64,000 nt of DNA, from contig NZ_CP025624.1 in NCBI RefSeq assembly GCF_002874965.1, positions 2,542,001-2,606,000 of the forward strand, written 5' to 3'. The notes under the pieces are model-generated. The model saw nothing but the letters and a program-made list of their open reading frames with translations, made no database searches and had not been told where the DNA came from. Below, one piece after another: positions 8,153-16,416 of the stretch. This stretch comes from Pseudomonas sp. NC02 (GTDB lineage Bacteria; Pseudomonadota; Gammaproteobacteria; Pseudomonadales; Pseudomonadaceae). Numbering within the stretch: position 1 is the stretch's first letter; each line of letters starts with the position of its first letter. Both the position numbers and the translations under genes were made by a program.

Positions 8153-9206
8153 GTACCTGTTATGGGCGACGTTCCTGCTGCTGGGCGCCTGCGACAAACC
8201 ACCTGCACCTGAAGAAAGCTTCGCCGGACTGGGCAGCCAGGCCGCGGACTTTGCCCAGGTGGTGCCCGGCAAGGTCTTCAGCTTTCCCCAGGACCATGGC
8301 CCCCATGACGGCTATCGCATCGAATGGTGGTACCTCACCGCCAACCTGAAGGATGCCGAGGGCAATGCCTACGGCGTGCAATGGACGCTGTTTCGCAACG
8401 CACTCAAGGCCGGCCCGACACAACCCGGCTGGCACGACTCGACGATCTGGCTCGGCCACGCCGCCGTCACCTCGGCCACCCGCCATTACGCCAGCGAACG
8501 CTACGCCCGCGGCGGCGTGGGGCAGGCGGGGGCCCAGGCGGTGCCGTTCAATGCCTGGATCGATGACTGGAATTTCGCCACCCGCCCCGGTGCAGCCAGC
8601 CCCCTGGCGGACATGCAACTCAAGGCTGCAGGCGAGCATTTCAACTACGACCTGCACCTGACCTCCAGCCGCCCATTGGTGCTCCAGGGCGACAACGGCT
8701 ACAGCCGTAAGTCCGACCAGGGCCAGGCGTCGTACTACTACAGCCAGCCGTTTTTCCAGGCAGATGGCCGCGTGACGATCGACGGAAAAAACTACCCGGT
8801 GACCGGCACCGCGTGGCTCGACCGCGAGTGGAGCAGCCAGCCCCTGACCGCCAGCCAGACCGGCTGGGACTGGTTCTCCCTGCACCTGGACAGTGGCGAG
8901 CAATTGATGCTGTTTCGGGTGCGGCAGAAAGACGGACCGTCCTACCTGACCGGCACCTGGATCGACAAAGAGGGCCACACACAGACCCTGCACAACCAGG
9001 ATATTCAACTGACGCCGCTGGGCACGACCGCGATCGATGGGCGCAGCATTCCCACCCAGTGGTCATTGAAGATCCCGGGCAAACATCTGGATATCACCAC
9101 GGAAGCGGTCAACCCAAAAGCCTGGATGAACCTGAGCATTCCTTACTGGGAAGGGCCGGTGAAATTTCAGGGTGGGGTGGGGTATCTGGAGATGACGGGG
9201 TATTGA
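8142..9206 (+). CDS. CrtC/AttH-like lipocalin-fold lipoprotein
   Basis: 354 residues with a lipoprotein signal peptide (lipobox LLGAC, C17). The body has hallmarks of the hydroxyneurosporene-synthase/AttH family: EWWYLT near residue 60 and a WTLFR segment after it, then a conserved TGTAWLDREW block in the second half. Homologues are often labelled carotenoid 1,2-hydratase, but no carotenoid genes are nearby. The AttH context with an MacB-type ABC transporter is more telling. It is probably a periplasmic, membrane-anchored partner binding the hydrophobic cargo. ATG 8142 gives a proper lipoprotein signal and a translationally coupled 11-bp overlap with the permease gene. Confidence 0.8.
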   Translation: MKIKYLLWATFLLLGACDKPPAPEESFAGLGSQAADFAQVVPGKVFSFPQDHGPHDGYRIEWWYLTANLKDAEGNAYGVQWTLFRNALKAGPTQPGWHDSTIWLGHAAVTSATRHYASERYARGGVGQAGAQAVPFNAWIDDWNFATRPGAASPLADMQLKAAGEHFNYDLHLTSSRPLVLQGDNGYSRKSDQGQASYYYSQPFFQADGRVTIDGKNYPVTGTAWLDREWSSQPLTASQTGWDWFSLHLDSGEQLMLFRVRQKDGPSYLTGTWIDKEGHTQTLHNQDIQLTPLGTTAIDGRSIPTQWSLKIPGKHLDITTEAVNPKAWMNLSIPYWEGPVKFQGGVGYLEMTGY

Positions 9207-9233
9207 GTCCGACGATTTTTTGTAGGCCTTGAT

Positions 9234-9246
9234 TACCTGCCAGGTA
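9234..9246. repeat. 13-bp perfect palindrome TACCTGCCAGGTA
   Basis: TACCTG-C-CAGGTA lies between the AttH-like gene and the toxin-like gene, 104 bp before the latter. It is a possible operator; no T-run follows, so it is not an obvious terminator. Confidence 0.3.
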
Positions 9247-9329
9247 GGTGATTTCCCAAATGTAATTTCAGCTGTTCCAACCTTGTGTCCGGGCCGTGTT
9301 CGCCTGCCTATATTCCTGCGCCATATCCA

Positions 9330-9346
9330 TTACATCAGGGATGTAA
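9330..9346 (+). promoter_or_regulatory. Hairpin at the ribosome-binding site of the toxin-like gene
   Basis: TTACATC-AGG-GATGTAA is a perfect 7-bp inverted repeat ending 3 nt before the ATG at 9350. The only Shine-Dalgarno-like sequence (AGGGA, 9337-9341) is in its loop and 3' arm. In the mRNA it could limit ribosome access; as DNA it could be an operator. The structure is seen, the function inferred. Confidence 0.45.
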
Positions 9347-9349
9347 GTG

Positions 9350-10333
9350 ATGGCGCAGGGATACATCAATGACCGCACCACGGACTACCTCAGTTTGAAA
9401 TCCCGGTTACTGACCGGGGCCAGTGGGCAACTCTCCGATCAATTCGACGCGTTGAACCTGCATTTGCGTCAGGCAAGCCTGGTGACGCCGGGGCAGATGT
9501 TGATCGTTCCCGATGCCTACGCTGTGGCTTGCACTACTGATGATGCATGGTTGATGCGCCATGCCCAGGAGATTCAGCGCAATCTGGAGTTGGATGCCTC
9601 GGCTGGGGCGGCGGTGATCAATAACTATGATCTATTCCAGAGTTTATTGGCTTATAGCTCGGTGGGAGTCGGCAGTTCGACGGCGGCCTGGGGGCGACAC
9701 CTGGACGAGGTTCAGCGCACTCTGGAAGAAATTGAGCGTTTGCATCAACAACTCAAGGATGGAGCCTTGAATAAGAAAGCGTTTATCCAGAAGCGGCAGA
9801 TGTTGTTCCGGCGCTTGGATACTCAACTTCAAGGTGCGGCGCGATTTGGCACGAGCCTGAAAACCAATAAGTCACTGAAAAAAGTACTGGGTATTTCCAC
9901 CAAGAGTTATCTGCACAAGAGTGAAATCGTGGGCTACACGCAGCGGATTCGCAGCATTGCCGAGACGTCGAGGTTTTTGGGCAAGGGGACGTATGTGGGG
10001 TTGGCGTTGGATGTGGGTGTGGCGGGGTTGGAGATCAAGGAAGCATGTATGGAGGGGCGGGAGGCGATGTGTAGGCGGGCGAAGTATGTGGAGGGTGGGA
10101 AGTTGGTGGGCGGGGTGGGCGGGGCCGCTATTGGAGGGACTCTGGGGGCTGCGCTCGGGAGACGTTTATGCGGGATAGTCATGGGGGTTGCGGTGAAAGG
10201 GCAGGGTGCGCTGGTCTGCGGGATCATCGGCGGTGCTGCCGGAGGTTATGCCGCCGGGAGTACGTTTGGGCGTGCCGGTGAATGGGGTGGAGAAATGATG
10301 GGTGACCTGATGTATGAGCCTGATGGGGCTTGA
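9350..10333 (+). CDS. Putative pore-forming effector with glycine zippers
   Basis: 327 residues, not recognised as a named protein. The N-terminus has a short LysM-like piece (about 40-56, ending PGQMLIVPD). A probable coiled coil follows (about 117-160), then a basic stretch (about 165-205). The C-terminus has two Gly/Ala-rich hydrophobic segments (253-272 and 287-304) with repeated GxxxG spacing, plus five cysteines overall. Glycine zippers of this kind occur in pore-forming interbacterial effectors such as the type VI effector Tse4. There is no signal peptide. The 3' part is unusually G-rich and uses codons less biased than its neighbours, suggesting acquisition. The next gene encodes a small membrane protein 2 bp downstream, as expected of immunity. 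The function is inferred from architecture only. Confidence 0.5.
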   Translation: MAQGYINDRTTDYLSLKSRLLTGASGQLSDQFDALNLHLRQASLVTPGQMLIVPDAYAVACTTDDAWLMRHAQEIQRNLELDASAGAAVINNYDLFQSLLAYSSVGVGSSTAAWGRHLDEVQRTLEEIERLHQQLKDGALNKKAFIQKRQMLFRRLDTQLQGAARFGTSLKTNKSLKKVLGISTKSYLHKSEIVGYTQRIRSIAETSRFLGKGTYVGLALDVGVAGLEIKEACMEGREAMCRRAKYVEGGKLVGGVGGAAIGGTLGAALGRRLCGIVMGVAVKGQGALVCGIIGGAAGGYAAGSTFGRAGEWGGEMMGDLMYEPDGA

Positions 10334-10335
10334 TC

Positions 10336-10698
10336 ATGTCTTATTATGATTTTTTCACTGTTACGTTGCTTTTATGGATGCTTATCAACTTGGGACTATT
10401 GCTCTTCGTCGCGTACAGAAAACTCGATGAGTTGGAAAGCTATTTCACCGAAAACGAGGCCGTTCAACGCACCAAGCGTTTTTGGCGCAGGAATCTGCCG
10501 ATCGACAAAACCATGCGAATGGTTGTGATCGTCGAGCTGCTGTCCATGCCAAAACGCCATTTGAAAAAGGGCGAGGTAACTGAGGCAGAGTTGACGTCCG
10601 TCCCCGTGGCCCTGAAGCGATGGGCAGTATGGCCCTATTACGGCGGAATGGTTTTGATGGTCCTGGCAATCATTTGGGAGGTCTGGTCCAAGCCATAG
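10336..10698 (+). CDS. Small membrane protein, candidate immunity protein
   Basis: 120 residues with two predicted membrane helices (about 8-26 and 99-115) joined by a charged cytoplasmic or periplasmic segment. ATG 10336 lies 2 bp after the stop of the glycine-zipper gene, so the two are translationally linked. An integral membrane partner directly after a putative pore former is the usual layout for immunity against a membrane-acting toxin. I see no catalytic motif and do not recognise the family. The gene ends at a terminator-like hairpin. Confidence 0.5.
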   Translation: MSYYDFFTVTLLLWMLINLGLLLFVAYRKLDELESYFTENEAVQRTKRFWRRNLPIDKTMRMVVIVELLSMPKRHLKKGEVTEAELTSVPVALKRWAVWPYYGGMVLMVLAIIWEVWSKP

Positions 10699-10716
10699 CC
10701 GAGGGGCTTTTTTTCG
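10694..10716 (+). terminator. Rho-independent terminator
   Basis: AGCC-GAGG-GGCT followed by a run of T residues immediately after the stop codon of the small membrane protein; a longer AAGCC/GGCTT pairing is also possible. It closes the toxin/immunity-like cassette before the convergent gene ending at 10717. Confidence 0.55.
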
Positions 10717-11814
10717 TTATTGCGCCAACGCCACCTTGAGTGGCAAGCGCGCCATACCGGTGTTTTTAAGCGAACCCAGATACAACCAGTCACCGTACTC
10801 ACGTGCCGTGGTGACGGGCGAGTAGTTACCGCTGCTGCCATCCTGCAGGTTTGCGATGACCTTGCCGTTCACGTCCAGCCCGAGCACAAAGGCCTTACGC
10901 TCGATGGGCTTGGGCACCACCATCAGTGCCCGTACCATGATCTTGCGCATCAGCGGGTAGCCGGCAAAACCGTCGAGCAGCGGGTTGCGCGGTGAATACA
11001 AGGCAACCCAGAACCGGTCCTTGCCGTTGAAGCTGAGGTTGTCCGGCAGGCCCGGCAGGTTGTCGATAAACAGGTCGTGGACGCCGGCCTTGTCGCCCTT
11101 GAGCCAGTAGCGGCTGATGCGATAGGCGCCGGTTTCGTTGACCAGCACATAGTCTTCGTTCGGCCCCAGGGCCACGCCATTGGCGAATTGCAACTGGTCC
11201 AGCAATACCTCGGTGTGGCCGGTGCTGAAGTCATACCGTAGCAAACGGCCGTCACCGCCGTGCTCGATCACCGCCTCGCCGTCTTCCCCATAACCCCATC
11301 GGCTTGATGCATCGCTGAAGTACGCATAACGCCCGGCGGCGTCGACGGTGATGTCATCGACAAAGCCAAACGGCAGGCCGGCGGCGCTGGTGGCCAGGGT
11401 GGTGAGATTGTGCTGGGTGTCGAGGGCGAGCAGGCCCTTGATCCCATCGGCAATGATCAACCGCCCGTCCGGATGCAGGGCCAGGCCCAGGGGGCGACCC
11501 TGGGTGTTGGTCAGCTCTTCGAGAACGTGGCTTTCGGGGGCCGTGCGGATGATGCGCCCGTCATGCAGGCCGGTGATGAGGAACCCTTTGCCATCCAGCA
11601 ACAAGGCTTCGGGCCCGGCGATGTCCTGGGCGCCGGTTCTTTTCACGTCCTTGAGGCGCTGGTTTTCGGCGTAGGGCCCGTCCTTCAGGGATGGCGCCTT
11701 GGGCGGCGACCAGTTGACCGGTTGCACTTTGGTGGGCATCAGCAGCAGGAAGGCGACGATGGCGGTCAGGATCAGCAGGACCAGACGACCAACGTTGCTT
11801 GGACGGGTACTCAT
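10717..11814 (-). CDS. SMP-30/strictosidine synthase-like beta-propeller protein
   Basis: 365 residues with an N-terminal signal anchor (about 9-27) and a six-bladed propeller resembling SMP-30/gluconolactonase and strictosidine synthase. Seen in the sequence are blade motifs such as GRPLGLALHPDGRLIIAD (about 105-122), a YFSDASSRWG strand, the FANGVALG motif typical of strictosidine-synthase-like proteins, and a late LPDNLSFNG block. Relatives hydrolyse lactones or organophosphates, but many are uncharacterised. Its start overlaps the end of the sterol-desaturase-like gene by 4 bp (ATGA), so the pair is one operon and may act on the same lipid-like or lactone substrate. Confidence 0.75.
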   Translation of the reverse strand: MSTRPSNVGRLVLLILTAIVAFLLLMPTKVQPVNWSPPKAPSLKDGPYAENQRLKDVKRTGAQDIAGPEALLLDGKGFLITGLHDGRIIRTAPESHVLEELTNTQGRPLGLALHPDGRLIIADGIKGLLALDTQHNLTTLATSAAGLPFGFVDDITVDAAGRYAYFSDASSRWGYGEDGEAVIEHGGDGRLLRYDFSTGHTEVLLDQLQFANGVALGPNEDYVLVNETGAYRISRYWLKGDKAGVHDLFIDNLPGLPDNLSFNGKDRFWVALYSPRNPLLDGFAGYPLMRKIMVRALMVVPKPIERKAFVLGLDVNGKVIANLQDGSSGNYSPVTTAREYGDWLYLGSLKNTGMARLPLKVALAQ

Positions 11815-12488
11815 GACGATTCCTGGTGATCAGTGGTGGGCGGTTCCCAATGCAGGGTGCCGAACAGGTAGTCCATCAGCGGCAGGACGATGTTGAAGTT
11901 GCGTCCCTGCATCAGTTCGCGCCGGTGATGCAGGGCGTGCAGGTGGTGCATCTGGCGGATCCACGGCAGGCGGGCCACGGGGTGGTCGGGGGGCAGGTGT
12001 TCGCAGGCGTGGAAAAACTCGTAGAGCAGGTAGCCGAGGATCATGCAGCCGGCGAACAGGCCGGCGACGTTGGGGTTGAGGTGTTTGAGCAGCCACCAGG
12101 CGGGGAGGGTGATGACCAGGCTGTGGACCAGGATGAGCCAGGCGGGGAACAGGATGACACGCCAGTCTCGAGGGCTGTCGTAGGTCATGTGGGCGGGGGT
12201 GAAGAAGCTGTGGTGGTCGCCGGTGTGGCGGGCGTAGAACAGGCGGGCGAAGGTGTGTTTGTGATGGCCCAGGTGACGGTGGACGAGATAGATACACAGG
12301 TTGAAGAAAATTAGGGTGAGGGGGATGGCCAGCCATTCCAATAGCTTGATTTGCCGGGTGGTGGACCAGAACAGGCTGATGCAGAGCAGGCCGTAGCCGA
12401 AAACGAAACCAGCGTGGAGCCACGGGTTGTAGCAGGGGTGGATGCTGGCGCGGTAGGTGGTGCGGAAAGCCTCGGTGGGGTGAGTCAT
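11811..12488 (-). CDS. Sterol desaturase/fatty acid hydroxylase superfamily membrane di-iron protein
   Basis: 225 residues with several membrane segments and the histidine boxes expected of the superfamily: HRHLGHH (about 70-76), HTGDHHSFF (about 87-95) and HHLHALHH (about 188-195). These ligate a di-iron centre facing the cytoplasm and support O2-dependent hydroxylation or desaturation of a lipid. It is the first gene of a two-gene operon with the propeller protein. A LexA-type box lies 78 bp upstream, but it is also upstream of the divergent gene at 12663. The substrate is unknown. Confidence 0.75.
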   Translation of the reverse strand: MTHPTEAFRTTYRASIHPCYNPWLHAGFVFGYGLLCISLFWSTTRQIKLLEWLAIPLTLIFFNLCIYLVHRHLGHHKHTFARLFYARHTGDHHSFFTPAHMTYDSPRDWRVILFPAWLILVHSLVITLPAWWLLKHLNPNVAGLFAGCMILGYLLYEFFHACEHLPPDHPVARLPWIRQMHHLHALHHRRELMQGRNFNIVLPLMDYLFGTLHWEPPTTDHQESS

Positions 12489-12565
12489 TGGGAGCGCTCG
12501 GTGTCGTTTTTGTTGGGGATGAGCGTAGTCGGGATTGGCGCATCTATCCTGCCGCCATAAAAATA

Positions 12566-12581
12566 CTGTACATGCATACAG
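12566..12581. promoter_or_regulatory. LexA (SOS)-type box
   Basis: CTGTACATGCATACAG is CTGT-N8-ACAG with flanking TA and T, giving ACTGTA-N6-TACAGT, the gamma-proteobacterial LexA operator pattern. It lies in the divergent region between the sterol-desaturase-like gene (78 bp) and the PPC-domain gene (82 bp), so either or both could be damage-inducible. Neither is a typical SOS gene. Confidence 0.6.
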
Positions 12582-12601
12582 TTATGTCCTACATTCCATC
12601 C

Positions 12602-12629
12602 CAGGTGACCGGATGTCGCCGATCACCTG
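12602..12629 (+). promoter_or_regulatory. Stem-loop in the leader of the PPC-domain gene
   Basis: CAGGTGA and TCACCTG form a 7-bp stem, extended inside by CGG/CCG across one mismatch. It sits 34 bp before ATG 12663. It may stabilise the leader or act as an operator; there is no T-run directly after it. Confidence 0.35.
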
Positions 12630-12662
12630 AGCTTCAATTTTTTAACTATGGATGGATAAAAA

Positions 12663-14129
12663 ATGAAATCGAAAAAAGCGTTCATGCTCGGAGCCGCCAT
12701 CGCGGCGTCCTGCTTCGTTTCGGCCTGCGCCCTGGCCGAACAATCTCCTGCACACTTGACGCCGCAACCGTTGCAGCAAGCCGTGCAACAAGCCCTCAAG
12801 AGTGGCGGCAACGTCACGGCGCAGAAGGCGTCGGCTGCCTTCCTGGACAAAATCAAAACCTCGCAGCAGCTGAAAAAGCCGGTGCAGGCTGCCAAGGCCT
12901 TGAGCGGGGTTGTGGTCGCCGAGCCTGTACAGGCAGATAGCGCCAAGGTGGATGCCCAGGCCGTGGCGGCCCAGGCGTTCACGCCGCTGTGCCAGACCCT
13001 CGGTATCAACCAGATGTATAACCTGGACGGTGTGCAAACCGGCAACGACGTCTGCTACCACTTCAACGTGCCCCAAAAGGCACGGGCGACAGTGATGCTG
13101 GTAGGGCAGAGTGCTGCCACCAACATGTCCCTGACCCTGTTCCAGGACGACGGCCAGAACAACATCACTTCTCTCGGCACGTCGGATAACCCGGGCAATG
13201 CCAACGAGGTGTTGGCTGGCGTACTGCCACCTGGCGACTACTACTGGTTCATGCATGCCAATTCCGCTGACGGTTCGCCGTTCAGTTTCGGCGTGGATAT
13301 CAACATGACGATTGACGATTTCGAGCCTAACGACAGTTTCGAAACGGCTTATCAACTGCCGGATACCCTGAACTACGTCACGGGTAACTCCGACACGGCG
13401 ACCGATGAAGACTACTTCTCCTTCAAGGCCCTGCGCGGGCAGAAGGTCAGTGCCTATTTCGACGGTGTGAACGAGAGCGATCGGGGTCAGTGGATTTCCG
13501 AGTATTTTGACGGCGTCAAATGGATCCCGATCAGCCCCAAGGCGAAAATCACCTGGCCAACGCCATCGGTTAATGGCGTGGTGAACGTACGGGTGCGGCC
13601 TAACCCGGCCGCAACCTGGAAGGCTACGGCGCGCTACAAGCTGTCGCTGGGCTCCACACCCGAGGTGTTGAGCCACAGTGTGCAAGGTGACAACGTGGTG
13701 CGGATCCCGGCTTCGGCCAATGACTACGACCCGTTCATGACCACCCAGGCGGCACGTGACTTGAGCTGGGCCGTGACCTGGGCCGACAGCACCGGTAAAC
13801 GCCTGCAGGGATTGACCCCGTATCTGCAACTCGACAAGCACGTCAACCGTAATACCTACCTGCCGGTGTACATCCCTTACTACGGTTCGGTAACCGGCGT
13901 GTCGGGCGCGGCATCCGGTACGGTCAACCTGGGCAACTGCGCGGGTGAGGCGACTGTCAGGTATGTGTCCTACGACTCGGGTTACAAAAATACCTGGGAG
14001 ACCAACTACAACTTCGCCGTCTGGCGCCTGCGCATCGAGGAGTACCCGGATGTCGGCGTGGGTGGCGACGCTACCCCGGTCAGCATGGCTCATATCTGCA
14101 GCCAGCGCGTGATCTCCAGTGAACGGTGA
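12663..14129 (+). CDS. Secreted PPC-domain (bacterial pre-peptidase C-terminal-like) protein, function unknown
   Basis: 488 residues. A signal peptide (about 1-25, ending ALA) is followed by an Ala/Gln/Lys-rich linker (about 30-105) and two beta-rich units. The first (about 112-212) has the LPPGDYYWFM strand typical of PPC domains. The second begins with DDFEPNDSFETA (about 218-229) and DEDYFSF (248-254), also PPC hallmarks. There is no protease, lipase or chitinase catalytic motif, which is odd because PPC domains normally accompany an enzyme. The C-terminal 150 residues are not recognisable to me. The protein is likely extracellular or periplasmic. A LexA-type box and a stem-loop lie upstream. 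Confidence 0.6.
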   Translation: MKSKKAFMLGAAIAASCFVSACALAEQSPAHLTPQPLQQAVQQALKSGGNVTAQKASAAFLDKIKTSQQLKKPVQAAKALSGVVVAEPVQADSAKVDAQAVAAQAFTPLCQTLGINQMYNLDGVQTGNDVCYHFNVPQKARATVMLVGQSAATNMSLTLFQDDGQNNITSLGTSDNPGNANEVLAGVLPPGDYYWFMHANSADGSPFSFGVDINMTIDDFEPNDSFETAYQLPDTLNYVTGNSDTATDEDYFSFKALRGQKVSAYFDGVNESDRGQWISEYFDGVKWIPISPKAKITWPTPSVNGVVNVRVRPNPAATWKATARYKLSLGSTPEVLSHSVQGDNVVRIPASANDYDPFMTTQAARDLSWAVTWADSTGKRLQGLTPYLQLDKHVNRNTYLPVYIPYYGSVTGVSGAASGTVNLGNCAGEATVRYVSYDSGYKNTWETNYNFAVWRLRIEEYPDVGVGGDATPVSMAHICSQRVISSER

Positions 14130-15572
14130 TCAACCCTCCGCTTGATCCGTAACCCCGGCGCCAACTCTTCGGGTTGGCGCCCTCAGCAACCCTTCAAACT
14201 GCGCCTGAACCCGCCCTTCGTCGCAATGCGCCACATTAAACCGCATGAAATCCCGCAACCCCGGCTCATACCCGAACAACGCCCCCGGCGCCAACACCAT
14301 CCCGCGTTTCAACCCGGCTTCAGCCAGCCGCTCACCATTTACCCCCGCCGGCAACCGCGCCCAGATAAACATCCCGCCCTCAAATCCCATCGGCAATTCA
14401 CACCCGCAACGCCGCAGCCACTGCTCAACCCGCCCACCGGCCTCCAGCAGCCGCTGAACCATGCGCTTGCGATGCCGGGCATACCCACCCTCACTCAGCA
14501 GCCGATACACAATCTGTTCGAACAGCTCGGACGTTATGCCGCCGCTCATCAACTTCATATTGGTCAGATTCGCGGCCAATTGCGGCGCCGCCACCACATA
14601 ACTGACCCGCGCATTCGCCGTCAGCACCTTCGAAAACCCCGACAGGTACGTCACCTGCTCCAATCCCGCCAAAGTCGCCAGGCGCGGCGGCGGGTTAGGG
14701 TGCAAATCCCCGTAAAGATCATCCTCAACGATATGGCAGCGATACTCCCGGGCCAGTTGCAACAACCGAAACGCCTGGCTCGGACTGAATGAATGCCCGG
14801 TGGGGTTATGCAACACGCTGGTGGTCAGGTACAGGCTCGGACGATGCTCCGCCAACAACTGCTCCAGCGCGACAAAATCAAAACCATCAGGCCGCCGGGC
14901 GATCGTCACCACCTTGACCCCATGCAACGCCAGGTTCGCGTGGAAGTTGAAATAACACGGTGCATCCAGCAGCACCGTGTCCCCGGGCCGCGCCAGCAGG
15001 CGCATGAGCATGTCCAGGCCTTGCACCGTGTTGGGCGTGGTGATGATTTGTTCCACCGGCACCGACAACCCTTCACCGTGCAGTTTCTGTTGCAGCGCCT
15101 GGCGCAACGGCAGCAGGCCCGCCGGGGTGCCCAGCCCGGCGATGCGCAGGGTAGGGGCGCGGACTGCGCTGCGCATGGCCTGGCGCAGGGCTTCGGAATC
15201 CAGCCAGTCTTCCGGCAGATGGCCGCCGCCGGGGCGCAGGTCGCCCTGGGCCATGGCCAGGGGGCGGCGCAGTACGCTGAGCAAGTCCTGGGGCAGCAAG
15301 TCGACCCAGGTGCTGGACGACGGCTGTGCCAGGCTGCTGGCGACAAAGTGCCCGCGGCCCTGGCTGGAGGTCAGGAGGTGACGCCCGCGCAGGCGATCCA
15401 GCGCTTCATTCATGGTGAATTTTCCGACGCCCAGCAAGGCTCCCAACTCACGCACCGAAGGCAGTTTGCTGCCAGCGGCCAATTCGCCTTGCTCGATCGC
15501 ATGGGCCAGGGCATCGACGATCTGCTGCACCTTCGGTGCTCGGTCATGAAAGTGAATCGCAGGAATGGGCAT
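14130..15572 (-). CDS. MocR/PdxR-type regulator (GntR HTH + aminotransferase domain)
   Basis: 480 residues. An N-terminal GntR winged helix (about 5-75, with GSKLPSVRELGALLGVGKFT) is joined to a fold-type I aminotransferase-like domain (about 110-470). The PLP lysine lies in SGFSK, and HNPTG and YGDL motifs precede it. MocR proteins sense an amine or amino acid through PLP chemistry and usually regulate a divergent gene, here the LysE exporter. ATG 15572 was chosen because AAGGA is 9 nt upstream; a start at 15782 would add 70 residues with no HTH similarity and run into the exporter gene. The stop codons of this gene and the PPC gene are directly adjacent. Confidence 0.85.
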   Translation of the reverse strand: MPIPAIHFHDRAPKVQQIVDALAHAIEQGELAAGSKLPSVRELGALLGVGKFTMNEALDRLRGRHLLTSSQGRGHFVASSLAQPSSSTWVDLLPQDLLSVLRRPLAMAQGDLRPGGGHLPEDWLDSEALRQAMRSAVRAPTLRIAGLGTPAGLLPLRQALQQKLHGEGLSVPVEQIITTPNTVQGLDMLMRLLARPGDTVLLDAPCYFNFHANLALHGVKVVTIARRPDGFDFVALEQLLAEHRPSLYLTTSVLHNPTGHSFSPSQAFRLLQLAREYRCHIVEDDLYGDLHPNPPPRLATLAGLEQVTYLSGFSKVLTANARVSYVVAAPQLAANLTNMKLMSGGITSELFEQIVYRLLSEGGYARHRKRMVQRLLEAGGRVEQWLRRCGCELPMGFEGGMFIWARLPAGVNGERLAEAGLKRGMVLAPGALFGYEPGLRDFMRFNVAHCDEGRVQAQFEGLLRAPTRRVGAGVTDQAEG

Positions 15573-15605
15573 CACACTGTCCTTAAGTTTGCCGCCAACT
15601 TCACC

Positions 15606-15639
15606 GGTAAAGTCTGCGCGTATATCCGTAGAGTTTACC
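15606..15639. promoter_or_regulatory. Inverted repeat between MocR and LysE genes
   Basis: GGTAAA (15606-15611) and TTTACC (15634-15639) form a spaced inverted repeat in the 130-bp divergent promoter region. It is a candidate MocR binding site. The spacing is within what tandem MocR half sites can show, but the match is short. Confidence 0.25.
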
Positions 15640-15702
15640 TGCCTGTGGCGGCACGTGCGCCCTAGACTGCAAGCCCTCTTTCCTGCTGTGAAATTCCACG
15701 CC

Positions 15703-16338
15703 ATGGCCACCGCGCTGACGCTGTCTTCGTTTTTGTATTTCCTGCTGCTGTGCACCACCCTGGCCTTCAGCCCCGGGCCCATGACCTTGTTGTTGCTCAG
15801 CCTCGGCCTGAAGGACGGCCTGCGCCGCTCCCTGCCGGCGCAGTTCGGGGCGAGTGTTTCCTACCTGGTGTCGATCCTGATCTTTGCCGTGGGTTTTTCC
15901 GAGCTGATCAAGGATTACCCGCTGATCACCCGGATCATCCAGGTGGTAGGCGTGGCCTACATCCTTTACCTGGCCTACAAGCAATGGACCAGCAGCGGAG
16001 TGACCATCAAGACCAACGATGCAACTACGGAAAATGCCCGCAGTCTTTTCGGCAAGGGCCTGCTGACCGGGTTGTCGAATCCCAAGGCGATCATTCTGTT
16101 CAGCGCGGTATTCCCGCAGTTCGCCGCCATCGGCCAGGGCAGTGCCGCCGCCGACATCGCGATCCTCGGCCTGACCTTCCTGCTGCTGCAATTTGCCAGC
16201 GGCTGCCTGTATTGCTACTTCGGCCAGCGCATCAAGCACGTGCTGGAAAACCCCAAGCGCCGGGTGTTGCTGCAACGGGCCACGGCGGTGTTGCTGCTGG
16301 GGGTGGCGCTGATGCTGGCCAGGGGCTTTTCCAGCTGA
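15703..16338 (+). CDS. LysE/RhtB-family amino acid exporter
   Basis: 211 residues with about six membrane helices and the LysE family signature FSPGPM near residue 23, followed by GLKDGLRRS. A second motif GLSNPKA is at about 123-129. The family exports amino acids or their analogues at the inner membrane. It is divergent from the MocR regulator, a common pairing in which the regulator senses the exported compound. ATG 15703 starts at the first helix; upstream in-frame starts would overlap the regulator promoter. Confidence 0.85.
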   Translation: MATALTLSSFLYFLLLCTTLAFSPGPMTLLLLSLGLKDGLRRSLPAQFGASVSYLVSILIFAVGFSELIKDYPLITRIIQVVGVAYILYLAYKQWTSSGVTIKTNDATTENARSLFGKGLLTGLSNPKAIILFSAVFPQFAAIGQGSAAADIAILGLTFLLLQFASGCLYCYFGQRIKHVLENPKRRVLLQRATAVLLLGVALMLARGFSS

Positions 16339-16416
16339 AGGCCAGCTTATGAGCGGTAGTGGCGATCTGCCGGTGCCCTGATAGACTTCGGGCATTCATC
16401 CAGGATCAAGCCAGAC

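Noticed and set aside
8142..9206. Carotenoid biosynthesis role for the CrtC-like gene
   Set aside because: No other carotenoid genes are present, the protein is a lipoprotein, and it is coupled to an AttE/F-type transporter.
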